IMG/VR virus record: IMGVR_UViG_3300031707_000010
Span: 1-64,000 of that record
Reading direction: 5' to 3' (one strand)
DNA from: a virus
Length of the DNA stretch: 64,000 nucleotides
Numbering within the stretch: position 1 is the stretch's first letter; every line of letters starts with the position of its first letter. Of this stretch, positions 8,514 to 18,200 are shown piece by piece. Made by a program: the position numbers and the translations under genes. Below the pieces are notes generated by a model. The model made no database searches and was not told where the DNA came from. It saw only the letters and a program-made list of their open reading frames with translations.

Positions 8514-9213
8514 TGAAATAGAAGTTATTATAGTAGATGATGGCAGTGATGATGAACACATCTTAACAGAAGATATGTTTAAAGATTTTGATTTTAATCT
8601 TAAACTTATTTCAATTTCTAAATCAGAAAAAACTTGGGTTAATAGTTGTATTGCTTACAATCTTGGCATACGCGCCGCTACTGGAGACATTTTAATTCTA
8701 CAAAATCCAGAATGTCTTCATGTAGGAGATGTCATAAAATATACAATACGCCATATTCAAGATATGCAATATTTTTCTTATCATTGTTGGAATACAACCC
8801 CTAAAAGTGCTAAATTAATTGTAGATTTAGATACATATTCATACGAAAATATAATGAAGATAGTAAACGATGGAGATGGTGGATGGTATAATCATAACCT
8901 TTTTGCTCCTTATGCTTATCATTTCTTAAGTGCTATCCATACTCACCATGTAAAAGAGATGCGAGGATTCGATGAACGCTATGCTCCTGGAGTTGCCTTT
9001 GAAGATAATGATTTCTTATTTAGAGTTTTATTAAAAGGCTTAACAATTAAATACATTGGAGCTCCACTCTGTGTTCATCTTGACCATCCAAAATTTTCTG
9101 AACTCTATCCTTTGAGCCAACAATACATTCAAAGAAATAAAGACTTCTATAACAAAGTAACTCTTAAAGAAAGGAAGTGGTTGACCAATGAGAATTCTAG
9201 TAACTGGCAGTAA
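8422..9213 (+). CDS. Family 2 glycosyltransferase (GT-A fold)
   Basis: A 263-residue enzyme beginning MIISLVMGYYNRKKVL, the usual N terminus of GT2 enzymes, with VIIVDDGSDD (nucleotide-sugar binding, D39-D40) and NLGIRAATGDILILQN later. GFDERYAPGVAFEDNDF matches the ED motif that holds the catalytic base. It should transfer a sugar from a nucleotide donor to a glycan or protein. I start it at ATG 8422, since an in-frame TTG two codons earlier is less likely. It overlaps the previous gene by 92 bases and the epimerase by 26. Confidence 0.85.
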   Translation: MIISLVMGYYNRKKVLFPTLKSVMKTAVPHDEIEVIIVDDGSDDEHILTEDMFKDFDFNLKLISISKSEKTWVNSCIAYNLGIRAATGDILILQNPECLHVGDVIKYTIRHIQDMQYFSYHCWNTTPKSAKLIVDLDTYSYENIMKIVNDGDGGWYNHNLFAPYAYHFLSAIHTHHVKEMRGFDERYAPGVAFEDNDFLFRVLLKGLTIKYIGAPLCVHLDHPKFSELYPLSQQYIQRNKDFYNKVTLKERKWLTNENSSNWQ

Positions 9214-10156
9214 AGGCATTGTTGGTACTGCTCTTGTAAACGAGTTGAAGAAAAAAGGTCATTGGGTTTTTGGTATAGATCTTATGCACTCTTTAGGAGA
9301 AGTTGGTTATGTTCAAGAGATGAGTCACGAAGTAAATACTTATGAGCGCTGTGATATTAGAGAAATTCGTCAACTAGAAAGAGTAATTTCAAAAGGCTTT
9401 GATTTAGTCTATAATTGTGCCGCTGAATTCGGAAGATGGAATGGTGAAGATTATTATGAAAAAGTTTGGGAAACAAACTGCATAGGTCTTAAACACCTTT
9501 TAACTCTTCAAGTACCTTATAGATTTAAGTTAGTTCACTTTTCTTCTGCAGAAGTATATGGTGATTATCCTAATATAATCTTTGAAGATACGATGAAAGA
9601 AGCACACATGGAAGATGTAAGACAGATGAATGATTATGCAATATCTAAATGGGCTAATGAATTACAGATTATGAATTGGCAAGAGCTTCATCCTGAAAGT
9701 GAAATCGTTAGAGTTCGTTTATTTGATATTCAAGGCCCTGGAGAAGTGTACCACGCTTATCGTTCTGTATGTGCTAAGTTTGTCTATCATGCTTTACATG
9801 GATTACCAATCACGGTTTTTAAAGGGCATATACGATGTGGTGTATATATTAATGACACAATCAAAGCACTTGCTAATATTCCAGATAACTTTAAAAATAA
9901 AGAAGTTTATAACCTTGGAGGAGATGTACCTTATACAATAGAAGAACTTACAAATCTTATTTGGGATTATACCGGTGCAGATAGAAATTTAATTACTTGG
10001 ATAGATGAACACGAAAAAGCTACAACAAAGATTAAAGTAGCAGACTCTTCAAAAGCAAAGAAAGATTTAATGTTTGACCCATGGACTCCACTTCCCGAAG
10101 TTGTAAAAAGAACCGTTGACTGGATGAAAGAATATTATGCTAAACCCTTGGGTTAG
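9188..10156 (+). CDS. NAD-dependent epimerase/dehydratase (extended SDR)
   Basis: A 322-residue nucleotide-sugar enzyme. The Rossmann loop TGSKGIVG is at residues 6-13, the catalytic S119/S120 lies in VHFSSAEVYG, and the Y150-x3-K154 pair is in NDYAISK. The late DVPYTIEEL region resembles UDP-glucose epimerase and dTDP-glucose dehydratase relatives. It probably prepares a modified sugar donor for the glycosyltransferases around it. The exact substrate cannot be read from the sequence. AAAGGAAG lies upstream of the start. It overlaps neighbours by 26 and 20 bases. Confidence 0.88.
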   Translation: MRILVTGSKGIVGTALVNELKKKGHWVFGIDLMHSLGEVGYVQEMSHEVNTYERCDIREIRQLERVISKGFDLVYNCAAEFGRWNGEDYYEKVWETNCIGLKHLLTLQVPYRFKLVHFSSAEVYGDYPNIIFEDTMKEAHMEDVRQMNDYAISKWANELQIMNWQELHPESEIVRVRLFDIQGPGEVYHAYRSVCAKFVYHALHGLPITVFKGHIRCGVYINDTIKALANIPDNFKNKEVYNLGGDVPYTIEELTNLIWDYTGADRNLITWIDEHEKATTKIKVADSSKAKKDLMFDPWTPLPEVVKRTVDWMKEYYAKPLG

Positions 10157-10688
10157 AACTGATAAAGAATTTTACGAAGTATTTAAATTCTTTCTTAATA
10201 GAAACCCCAGTAGAGTATTAGAATGGGGGTCTGGCGGTTCAACCACTATCTATCCATATTTTATTCCAAATCTTAGTATATGGATATCCATTGAAGCCGA
10301 TTTATCTTGGGCAAAAACTGTTAGGCAACATTTACCAGCAGATAGACTTGTAGATTTAAGAGAAGCCCCTCCATTAATAGGGACTCCAACCAAGTTTATA
10401 CCTGGAGAACCGCTTGATATCTGGTTATCTCATCCTAACTTTTTTTCTTATGTAAGATATCCTGATAGATTTGAGATGACTTTTGATGTTATTATAATTG
10501 ATGGCCACGTAAGATATGACACATTACTCCAAAGTAGAAAATACTCTCATAAAGAAACTTTAATTCTCCATCACGATTCTTATGATGGTGTACATGCTGC
10601 TAATATTTCAAAGGTTCCAAATCTCATTGAAGTAGATTCTTTTGAAACTTATAGGGTATTTAAGCATGAAAATCTCAACAGTAATTAG
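10137..10688 (+). CDS. Small class I methyltransferase-like protein
   Basis: A 183-residue protein with VLEWGSGGSTTIYPY (residues 27-41) as a SAM-binding loop, ISIEADLSWA as the second acidic strand, and DVIIIDGHVRYD as the fourth strand. LILHHDSYDG follows. The pattern is that of small phage and bacterial methyltransferases found in glycan loci. It overlaps the epimerase by 20 bases and the next glycosyltransferase by 23. Its target, a sugar hydroxyl or a carboxyl group, is unknown. Confidence 0.7.
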   Translation: MLNPWVRTDKEFYEVFKFFLNRNPSRVLEWGSGGSTTIYPYFIPNLSIWISIEADLSWAKTVRQHLPADRLVDLREAPPLIGTPTKFIPGEPLDIWLSHPNFFSYVRYPDRFEMTFDVIIIDGHVRYDTLLQSRKYSHKETLILHHDSYDGVHAANISKVPNLIEVDSFETYRVFKHENLNSN

Positions 10689-11424
10689 CTATTGTTCAAA
10701 CGATAAAGATTTTATTAATGACTGTATATCTCATGCACGTCCGTTCTCTACTCAAGTTGCTGTAGCTACTTGTACGCATTTCTTTGATGGACAACCTGAA
10801 GATACTGCGGGTATCTTAGAAACAATTAAACAAAACTACCCTGTCCAATATACAATGTTTCCTTTTACTGGAGACAGACCAACGTATGGACATTGGCATA
10901 ATCGTATGCGGGCATACGCTTGGCAAGCATTAACAATACCAACTGATTGGGTATTATTTTTAGATGCAGATGAAATTGTAGATACTGCTAGATTTATTGA
11001 ATGGATACATACTTTCAATCTTAATAATTTCTCAGCATATAGAATTTTAGGCTATTGGTATTTTAGAGATACTTGTTGGCAGGCTAATCAAATTGAAGAA
11101 GTAGCAGTATTAACTCGATGGAATAAATGTAATTTTGAATATCTTGATAACTGCCCAGGAGAACGCTTTGGTTTATTAGATGCACAATCTCAACGTAATG
11201 TAGCAGATACTTTTAATCAACCTATGTTTCATCATTACTCTTGGGCGCGTACAAAAGAAGGCATGCTCCGTAAAGTAAAGTCTTGGGGGCACTCTGGTAA
11301 TATGCCTTGGGCTGATTTGATTGAAAAAGAATTCAAAAGAGAATTTAACGAAACCTGCAAAGACTTTGTTCACAACTATTCTTTTAAGAAAGTGGAGCCA
11401 TTCATAAATGTTAGAATTGCCTAA
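10666..11424 (+). CDS. Glycosyltransferase family 2-like protein
   Basis: A 252-residue enzyme started at ATG 10666, where MKISTVISYCSND gives the usual beta-strand opening; a possible ATG eight codons earlier would be less standard. WVLFLDADEIVD contains the DxD metal and nucleotide-sugar motif (D100, D102). HHYSWARTKEGM near the C terminus is a common feature of phage GT2-like proteins. It is expected to transfer a sugar to an unknown acceptor. It overlaps both neighbours by 17-23 bases. Confidence 0.78.
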   Translation: MKISTVISYCSNDKDFINDCISHARPFSTQVAVATCTHFFDGQPEDTAGILETIKQNYPVQYTMFPFTGDRPTYGHWHNRMRAYAWQALTIPTDWVLFLDADEIVDTARFIEWIHTFNLNNFSAYRILGYWYFRDTCWQANQIEEVAVLTRWNKCNFEYLDNCPGERFGLLDAQSQRNVADTFNQPMFHHYSWARTKEGMLRKVKSWGHSGNMPWADLIEKEFKREFNETCKDFVHNYSFKKVEPFINVRIA

Positions 11425-11995
11425 CGTAACAGTTGTCTGTATTGATTGTCTTGGAAAAGCTAGAGCAGTTAAAGCTCTAGTAGAAAGCACCAATGGCATA
11501 AATTTCTTTGCTGCTAAATGGATTACATCTTTAGCTATGCTAACTCCACATCCTATAATACTTTCCCCTATTCCTCATATAGGAACTAAAGAAGATTATT
11601 CCAAATTTGTTGTCAAAGAACTGTATAAATACTTTGAAACTGATTATGTTCTAATAGTTCAATGGGATGGCTACGTACTTAATCCTAAAGCTTGGACAGA
11701 TGAGTTTCTACAGTATGATTATATTGGAGCTCCTTGGCATTTTAGAACAGATATTAAAGTAGGCAATGGTGGCTTTTCCTTACGTAGCAAAAAGCTAATG
11801 ACATTACTCGCTACCAGTCCTGAGATAACTCGTCTTCATCCTGAAGATGATACTACAACAATCATCTATCGTCAGTTCTTAATAGACAAAGGAATTAAAT
11901 TTGCACCAGTAGAACTTGCTTATAAATTTAGCGTTGAGCATGAACCTTATGTTGGCTCATTTGGATATCATGGAGGAAATGACCCTAGAAAATAG
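11408..11995 (+). CDS. DUF5672-type putative glycosyltransferase
   Basis: A 195-residue protein carrying the hallmarks of DUF5672: VVCIDCLGKARAVKAL at the start, VLIVQWDGYVLNP in the middle, then YDYIGAPWHF and GNGGFSLRSKKL. Members of this family resemble GT-A enzymes and occur in glycan loci. It is the last gene of the sugar block, 12 bases before the right copy of the 19-bp inverted repeat. Donor and acceptor are unknown. Confidence 0.8.
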   Translation: MLELPNVTVVCIDCLGKARAVKALVESTNGINFFAAKWITSLAMLTPHPIILSPIPHIGTKEDYSKFVVKELYKYFETDYVLIVQWDGYVLNPKAWTDEFLQYDYIGAPWHFRTDIKVGNGGFSLRSKKLMTLLATSPEITRLHPEDDTTTIIYRQFLIDKGIKFAPVELAYKFSVEHEPYVGSFGYHGGNDPRK

Positions 11996-12006
11996 TTTGT
12001 GTCCAG

Positions 12007-12025
12007 TCATGTTTTGTTGTAAATT
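12007..12025 (-). repeat. Right copy of 19-bp inverted repeat
   Basis: TCATGTTTTGTTGTAAATT on the top strand is the exact reverse complement of 6729-6747. It lies right after the last sugar gene and just upstream of a TATAAT box (12033-12038) that probably serves the Rad50-like gene. Confidence 0.8.
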
Positions 12026-12038
12026 AGTGTAGTATAAT
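12010..12038 (+). promoter_or_regulatory. Candidate promoter upstream of the Rad50-like gene
   Basis: A perfect TATAAT at 12033-12038 lies 15 bases before the AT-rich ATG 12054, with AAAGGA as ribosome site. The -35 region is poor (TGTTTT at 17-bp spacing) and overlaps the 19-bp repeat, which might instead bind an activator. Confidence 0.45.
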
Positions 12039-12053
12039 AAAAAGGATTAGTTA

Positions 12054-14105
12054 ATGAATTTAGAGTTAGCTTCAATAAAAGTTTGGAACCTCTTTCGGTT
12101 TCCAAAAGAACCTCAATACATAGAGTTCTCTAAAGGAGAAACTTTAATTGTAGGTTCTAATGGAGACTCTATTGGTTCTGATAGTAACGGTTCAGGTAAA
12201 TCATCTATTCTTGATGCAATCTGCTGGGCCATTACTGGAAAAGTATTAAGAGATATATCAGTAGACGGGGTTGTTCGTAGAGGACAAACTGAAGGTGGTG
12301 TTCATTTATGTTTAAGAGATACAGACAATAAAGACTGTGAACTAATCTATAGTATATACAGAACCAGAGGAATCAAAGAAGTTCTTCAATTTATAACCGT
12401 AGTTGATGGAGAACCTGTAAATGATCTTGGTAGAAGAACAACATCTCAAACTCAAGAAGAAATACTTCGTCATCTTAATTTAGACTTAAAGAAATCTCTT
12501 TCAGACTATATTAACACCGTTTATTTCTCCTCTTCTACAGTTAGAGGATTTGCTAGTAAAGAAACTAGCAATGTAGAGCGTATGCAATTGTTGACTCGTT
12601 TTCTTAATGTTGAAGCCTTTGACTTTGCTACTGAGAGAGCTAAAGAACTTCATAAGATGGAAGTTCAATCTTTATCTTTAGCTCAAAATTCTATTCAAGA
12701 AGCACGTAGTATCTTACCATCTGATTTTAATTCTTTTGATGCTTATGAAGCTACTGTTGATGAAAATTTAGCCGACAGTAACAAAAATAAAGCAGATTGG
12801 ATGACATACAAAACTTCTCTTATGGAGAAGCTAACTGAAGCAAATAAGAACCAAACTACTCTTGCTAAGATTGAAACCCTGAGATTAAAGACTAAACAAG
12901 CTGAACAGGTATCTAAACAATACTTTGATTTAACAGAAAAGATTAGTGAAATTACTGAGCAAATTGGAGAACTCAAAAAGAAAGAAATAAACACAACTGA
13001 ACTAGAAACTAAGTTAGCTGAATTAAGAGCAGATGAAAAAGAGATAAGAGAAAAACATTCTCTCTTAAGAAAAGAAGCTCTTGATATAAGTAACCAACTT
13101 AAGAAACCTTTGAAGTGTCCTCAGTGTTCTACTATGCTTCACTTACAAGAAGGACATCTTCATATCTTAGATGTCAATACTTTAAAGGTTAATGAGGAAG
13201 TTATAGCTGAAAAAACTTTAGCAGCATCAGCTGAATTAGGAACAGTTGAATCTATTATTAAAAATACAGAAGAAATTAAAAAGAAAGATGCTACTTTAAA
13301 ACAAACAATTGCTTTAGCAGAAGGTAAAGTACGTGCTTCAGCAGAACAACTTGCTAGATTACCAGAAGTAGATACAACAGATTATGGTGAAGAAATAAAA
13401 CAACTTGAAGCCAGTTTATCTGATGTTGATATTGATTCTCTTAAGAAAGAGATGAAAGAAGCAGAAGAGCAAATTGAACTTCTCGCTACAGAGCTTGGAC
13501 AATTAAAAGAAATCAAGCGTCAAATAATGACGGCTAAAGAAAAGATTATTAAAGTAGAAGCTGATATTAAAGATATAGAACAAAAGGTTAGAAACTTTGA
13601 GTTTTGGAAACAGAACTTTCCAATGATTAAGCAACTGCTCATTGAAACTTATCTACCCTTCTTTGAGAACTCTATTAATTATTACTTGAAATTCTTAAAT
13701 ACAGGACTTTCAGTTGCTCTTGATTTAGAAAAAGAACTTAAGAGTGGTAAGACTAAACAAGAGTTTAGAATCATTGTAAAAGATGAACACGGCAGTGAAG
13801 CTGAGTATGAAGCCTTCTCTGAGGGAGAACGCAAACGTATTGCTACTTGTGTTGGTTTTGCTATACGTAGAATTGCACTCTCAAGAAATAGTTTACCACT
13901 TGGATTTATGAAGTTCGATGAAATCATAGATGGACTTGATGATACAGGTATTGGAGAATTTTTCAATCTATTAAGATCATTACCTGGACAAAAACTAATC
14001 GTATCTCATGACGATGGACTCAAGCAGATGTTTAGCAACATTATTGAAGCAGTTAGAAAAGATGGTATAACCAAACTGAGAACTAACTATGCCAACGTGG
14101 CTTGA
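12054..14105 (+). CDS. Rad50/SbcC/gp46-like recombination ATPase
   Basis: A 683-residue SMC-like ATPase. Walker A SDSNGSGKSS is at residues 42-51, a zinc-hook CPQC lies at about 355-358 between two long coiled-coil arms, the ABC signature FSEGERKRIA is near 590 and Walker B MKFDEIIDGLD near 620. T4 gp46 and SbcC have the same order and work with an Mre11-type nuclease on broken DNA ends. No Mre11-type partner is visible in this window; instead the next gene, overlapping by 17 bases, encodes a PD-(D/E)XK nuclease. Confidence 0.9.
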   Translation: MNLELASIKVWNLFRFPKEPQYIEFSKGETLIVGSNGDSIGSDSNGSGKSSILDAICWAITGKVLRDISVDGVVRRGQTEGGVHLCLRDTDNKDCELIYSIYRTRGIKEVLQFITVVDGEPVNDLGRRTTSQTQEEILRHLNLDLKKSLSDYINTVYFSSSTVRGFASKETSNVERMQLLTRFLNVEAFDFATERAKELHKMEVQSLSLAQNSIQEARSILPSDFNSFDAYEATVDENLADSNKNKADWMTYKTSLMEKLTEANKNQTTLAKIETLRLKTKQAEQVSKQYFDLTEKISEITEQIGELKKKEINTTELETKLAELRADEKEIREKHSLLRKEALDISNQLKKPLKCPQCSTMLHLQEGHLHILDVNTLKVNEEVIAEKTLAASAELGTVESIIKNTEEIKKKDATLKQTIALAEGKVRASAEQLARLPEVDTTDYGEEIKQLEASLSDVDIDSLKKEMKEAEEQIELLATELGQLKEIKRQIMTAKEKIIKVEADIKDIEQKVRNFEFWKQNFPMIKQLLIETYLPFFENSINYYLKFLNTGLSVALDLEKELKSGKTKQEFRIIVKDEHGSEAEYEAFSEGERKRIATCVGFAIRRIALSRNSLPLGFMKFDEIIDGLDDTGIGEFFNLLRSLPGQKLIVSHDDGLKQMFSNIIEAVRKDGITKLRTNYANVA

Positions 14106-14682
14106 TCTTACAATAAAACCAGAATCTTTGGAAAAAAGAGATAAAAAGAAACGCATTGCTAGAAGCTCTAGAGCTAAAGGCAATCGTGGTGAAAGTGTAG
14201 TCTCTGATATTTTTGATAATTGGATAGAGGTGCCACAAGCCTTTAGTCCATCTAGCTCTTCTGGTGCTAATAGACTTATTGGTCAAGCTGGAGATTTAGT
14301 TGGCCCTAATGGTTTTATCTTCTGTGTAGAAATTAAGAATGATGAAGGCTGGAGATTAACTGATTTCTTAATACCTGGCATCATTAGAAAACACCCTGCT
14401 AGAATTTGGATATTCTGGGCACAGGCAGTAGCAGCTTGTAACAAATATAACTCTAAAAGAAAAGAACATCAAGTCAATAAAATCCCTGTACTTATCTTTA
14501 CAAAGAATTATGAAGATGTTCTAATCATGATAGATGAAGTAGACTACAAAAACCATAACTTACGAGTTCCAGAAAATTTTATTAGACTTATAAATATGGA
14601 CTTTGGAGTTTTCTTTATCTGCAAACTACAAGACTTCTTAAAAGGCCATACTCCACTTCAATTAGGAATAGAAAGAGCATAA
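14089..14682 (+). CDS. PD-(D/E)XK-type endonuclease, resolvase-like
   Basis: A 197-residue nuclease candidate. The core residues appear as E35 (KGNRGES), D69 (GQAGDLVG) and E81-x-K83 (CVEIKN), the classic order for PD-(D/E)XK enzymes such as phage Holliday-junction resolvases and Cas4/lambda-exo relatives. The first 30 residues are very basic. It is translated with the Rad50-like ATPase through a 17-base overlap, so the two may act together on recombination intermediates. A resolvase role is the best guess. Confidence 0.75.
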   Translation: MPTWLDLTIKPESLEKRDKKKRIARSSRAKGNRGESVVSDIFDNWIEVPQAFSPSSSSGANRLIGQAGDLVGPNGFIFCVEIKNDEGWRLTDFLIPGIIRKHPARIWIFWAQAVAACNKYNSKRKEHQVNKIPVLIFTKNYEDVLIMIDEVDYKNHNLRVPENFIRLINMDFGVFFICKLQDFLKGHTPLQLGIERA

Positions 14683-14683
14683 C

Positions 14684-14971
14684 ATGGTATTAGACCTTAA
14701 GCCAAAACCAGAAAACAGATTTGTTAAAGAGGTTAGATTTGAAGAGATCAAACGTGGAACCTTTAAACATAACCTCGATAGGCTTTATCATCTAATGTCT
14801 ACCGAACCTGAGAAGTATGTTGGTTATGTTCTTAGGAAGAAAGATGAACTGCTTGCTACACTATGGCGTGGTGGCACTAAGGTAATTACTCTTTCTAATC
14901 ATGACATCTATTACCACGAAGCTGGACAAATCATAGATGAAATTAAAAAATTCCTAGAGGAGCATAAATGA
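14684..14971 (+). CDS. Small unknown protein
   Basis: A 95-residue charged, soluble protein with no recognised family. It has no signal or membrane segment. It starts one base after the nuclease stop and its stop overlaps the next start (ATGA), so it is part of the same rightward operon. Confidence 0.6.
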   Translation: MVLDLKPKPENRFVKEVRFEEIKRGTFKHNLDRLYHLMSTEPEKYVGYVLRKKDELLATLWRGGTKVITLSNHDIYYHEAGQIIDEIKKFLEEHK

Positions 14972-15243
14972 AAACTTCAATTGCTATTGCTGCACTTATT
15001 ATTCTTTGTGCTATTTGCGTTGTTACTTGTTATCCTCAAGCTACTGCTAAAGATTCTCTAATGATTAAACAGGTAACAATTAGAATAGCTGAACTTCAAT
15101 CAGACCTTCAGAAAGTTACTGAACAAAAGAAACAATTAGAAGAATCAGTATTGAGAATAGAAGGAGCTTTATTCATTCTTAATGAACAAAAAATTGGAGA
15201 GACAAAAAGACTTGATTCCCTCAATGTCAAAAAGAAGCCTTAA
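14968..15243 (+). CDS. Small membrane-anchored coiled-coil protein
   Basis: A 91-residue protein with an N-terminal hydrophobic segment (residues 4-20) ending in VVTCYPQ, then a Glu/Lys/Gln-rich helix likely to form a coiled coil. The hydrophobic stretch could be a membrane anchor or an imperfect lipoprotein signal with C21 as the modified residue. AGGAG ten bases upstream supports the start. It ends the rightward block, and its TAA stop is interlocked with the stop of the convergent tail-hub gene (TTAA at 15240-15243). Confidence 0.65.
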   Translation: MKTSIAIAALIILCAICVVTCYPQATAKDSLMIKQVTIRIAELQSDLQKVTEQKKQLEESVLRIEGALFILNEQKIGETKRLDSLNVKKKP

Positions 15244-18200
15244 CTCTCACCTATAGCTTTTATCCCCTTAACACCAAACTCGGTAGTCCTTTTGCGTAAA
15301 TTGTGTTTGATGGAGGTGACGTAAAAATCTACCGAGTTTCCTTGTATAAGTGGAAACAACTTACTATTTTGAACTCTCACCACAAACAACCTTCCATCAG
15401 GAGAATCGGGATTATCTTTTACAACTGCCGATAACTGCGGCAACAGTATTGATTGAACCATCCCTTTAAATCTTGGTTTGGCATTCTCAGTTACTCTTAA
15501 CTTTGCTAAATTTCTAGCTAAAGGTCTTGTAAGAAATTTCTTATCTGTTATTTCTTCAGATACCAATCCATATAAAGCCACTGAAACAGAATCAATATAA
15601 ATCTGTCTTGAAGCCTCATCTGCTTCAAGCTTTAATCCTGGACAATCTACTTCTATATAATCCCCCGTATAAAATCTTCTTGTATCTGCTGTAGTTCGAG
15701 TAGTTCTTACTTGTGTTGTATCTACTGTATCGCTTGTTTCTTTTAATGTTAGCTTTATAAATACTGAATTTCCACCTACTTCATATAGTGTATTAGATAA
15801 TAATGGAGACCAATACGCTTTTAATGCTGCATTTGTTAAAGCAAATTCTGCTTCAGTTTTATCAATCTTAATATAAGGAGTTCCAAAAGAACCTGTAGCC
15901 CAATAATCAACAGACGCTTCTATTCCTTTATGAGTAACAATTGCTCTAACCCCTGCAACATTTTCTACAATGTTTCCTATGCCTAAATTATCTAAAGAAT
16001 TTACATAAATTCTATCAACATCCCAATCTCCCGTAGCTACATAATCATTGCTATAATAATAATTCTTATCTCTTAAAATAATGGCCACAGTATCTTTTGT
16101 AACTGCAAACCCTAAACTACTTTCGATTCCAATTGTATTATTTGGAACACTTACAGCATTTATTCTTTTAAAAACATATTCATCTGTAGCAGGATTCTGA
16201 ATCTTAAACCAATCATTAATTCTAATTCCAGCACTTGTTGCACTGCCACCAAATACGCTGGCAAGTTGAACCGTTGTATCTGAACCACCCAAGTCTTTTA
16301 TAATTCTAACTTCTGTTTCTACTTCAACAACCTTCCATTTAAATAATGGACACGTATCTATATTTGCTGAAGCTAAAGATATTTCACCATCCCTGACGCA
16401 AATCAAGTTTATCTTTTTCTGATAGATGTCTCTTTGTTCAGCATCAAATGTCATATCTGGAAATACTCTATCATCTAATCTTTTTCTATAGATAATGTTA
16501 AATTTAATGTCTTGTCTATTTGCTCTAAATGGAGTAACAGAACATTGATTAATAATCTCATCTACAGTATTTTCCATTTCAGTTATATCTATATACTTTG
16601 TATCATATCCTTCCAATAAGGTAAGGTCTGGGGTATCTGAATAGTCTGGATTCCTTCTTACCATAAAGAAGTTTCCATTTTCATCGAACCCTTTTGTCCA
16701 ATTTATGATTGAACAAAATTCTTGCAATACATCTTCACAAGACATTCCAGAGAAATCTGCAAATTCTATTATTGGAATATACCGAGTTCCTAACTGCCAC
16801 AAATAATACTTTCCTTCTAATAATTTATAAGAGTATCTTTCTCCTCCATTGGGAGAACTCACGGCATAAACATTTGGATTAGTAGCATTACTTACAACAG
16901 CAGTCTGTCCATTTGTGTACATCTCATCAAAAACTCCAGGATTGATAGCATCATATTCTCTATATGCGTCTGAATCATCTGTATCTATTGATGCAAATAT
17001 TCCTAATCCTTCTAAAGAAAAGAATATTTTTAAACCAGATACTATAAGATTTTTAGGCTGATTAAATAAAGTCTTTACACATACTCTACTAGGCCAAGAA
17101 TAACTTGATAATTTCCATATTGCATATTGGTTTGGAGAATCTGTATATACTGTATCTACTCCATAATCAGTTATATTATTAAGCATCAATACAGCTACAT
17201 AATAATATCCATCAACATATACTCCTTCTAATACTGCAACATCCATAAAGGAGCTAAGAATTTTTGCCATTTTTCTAATATAAGTATTTCTAAAATTACC
17301 TGCAGGTAATACATTATTTTCTGGATTTACAGAATCTATTGAATTATCTAATCTTTGTTGATATCCAGAATAATTTATATCTTGAACAACAGCTCCTAAA
17401 GTTTCTATAACAACATTAGAAATCATTACTCGAGAATTAGTTTCTGAGCTTGATCTAAAAAAGTCTAATTCTATTTTTATAGTAGTTCCAGATGCAATTG
17501 TAGTATTTACTTCAATGAGCGTATTTGTCCAAGTCGTACTAGTACAATCAAATACTGAAGCATGTGCAATTTCTGTACTAGTGCCTACATTTATTAATTT
17601 CCAATCAAATTCAAATCCACCATTGTCTGCTTTCCATCTAATGTGAACTTTTAAACCTGTAAGATTTTGCGTTGTACTCTCAAATTGTAAATTAAGATCC
17701 TGTGTACCTTTTTGCCAATCTGTATTAATGTTAGTATTTCCATAATAAATATAATTTGCATCATCCGAAGTTTGCCCATCGTCTATACAATCTAATACAT
17801 CTAATAAGCTTGTTGAATCTGTAGGAGATGCTTTCCAATAATCGATAGGAGTTCCTTCTATAGCATACGTAGCTCTATATTCTAAAGTTGTTGTTGGAGG
17901 AAGAGATGTTGGAGCAGTAGGCTGAAAACAATACTTATGTCCAGAACTATTAGTAACCTTTATTAAATAATTATGAGTGCCACCAGGAAATGCTGAACTA
18001 CTATCTCCACTTATTGTGAATCCCCCAGATTCAACCCCGTGGTAAGAGCCACCTACAGTTTTATCATTATAAGCAATATCTGTTATTAAAACTACTGTAT
18101 TTACATCACTCCTTGGATTTATTTCATACACTACACACTCTGCATATTTGTCTGTACCAAATTTTCTATCCTCACTATTAGCGTTGTTACCAATAAAGCG

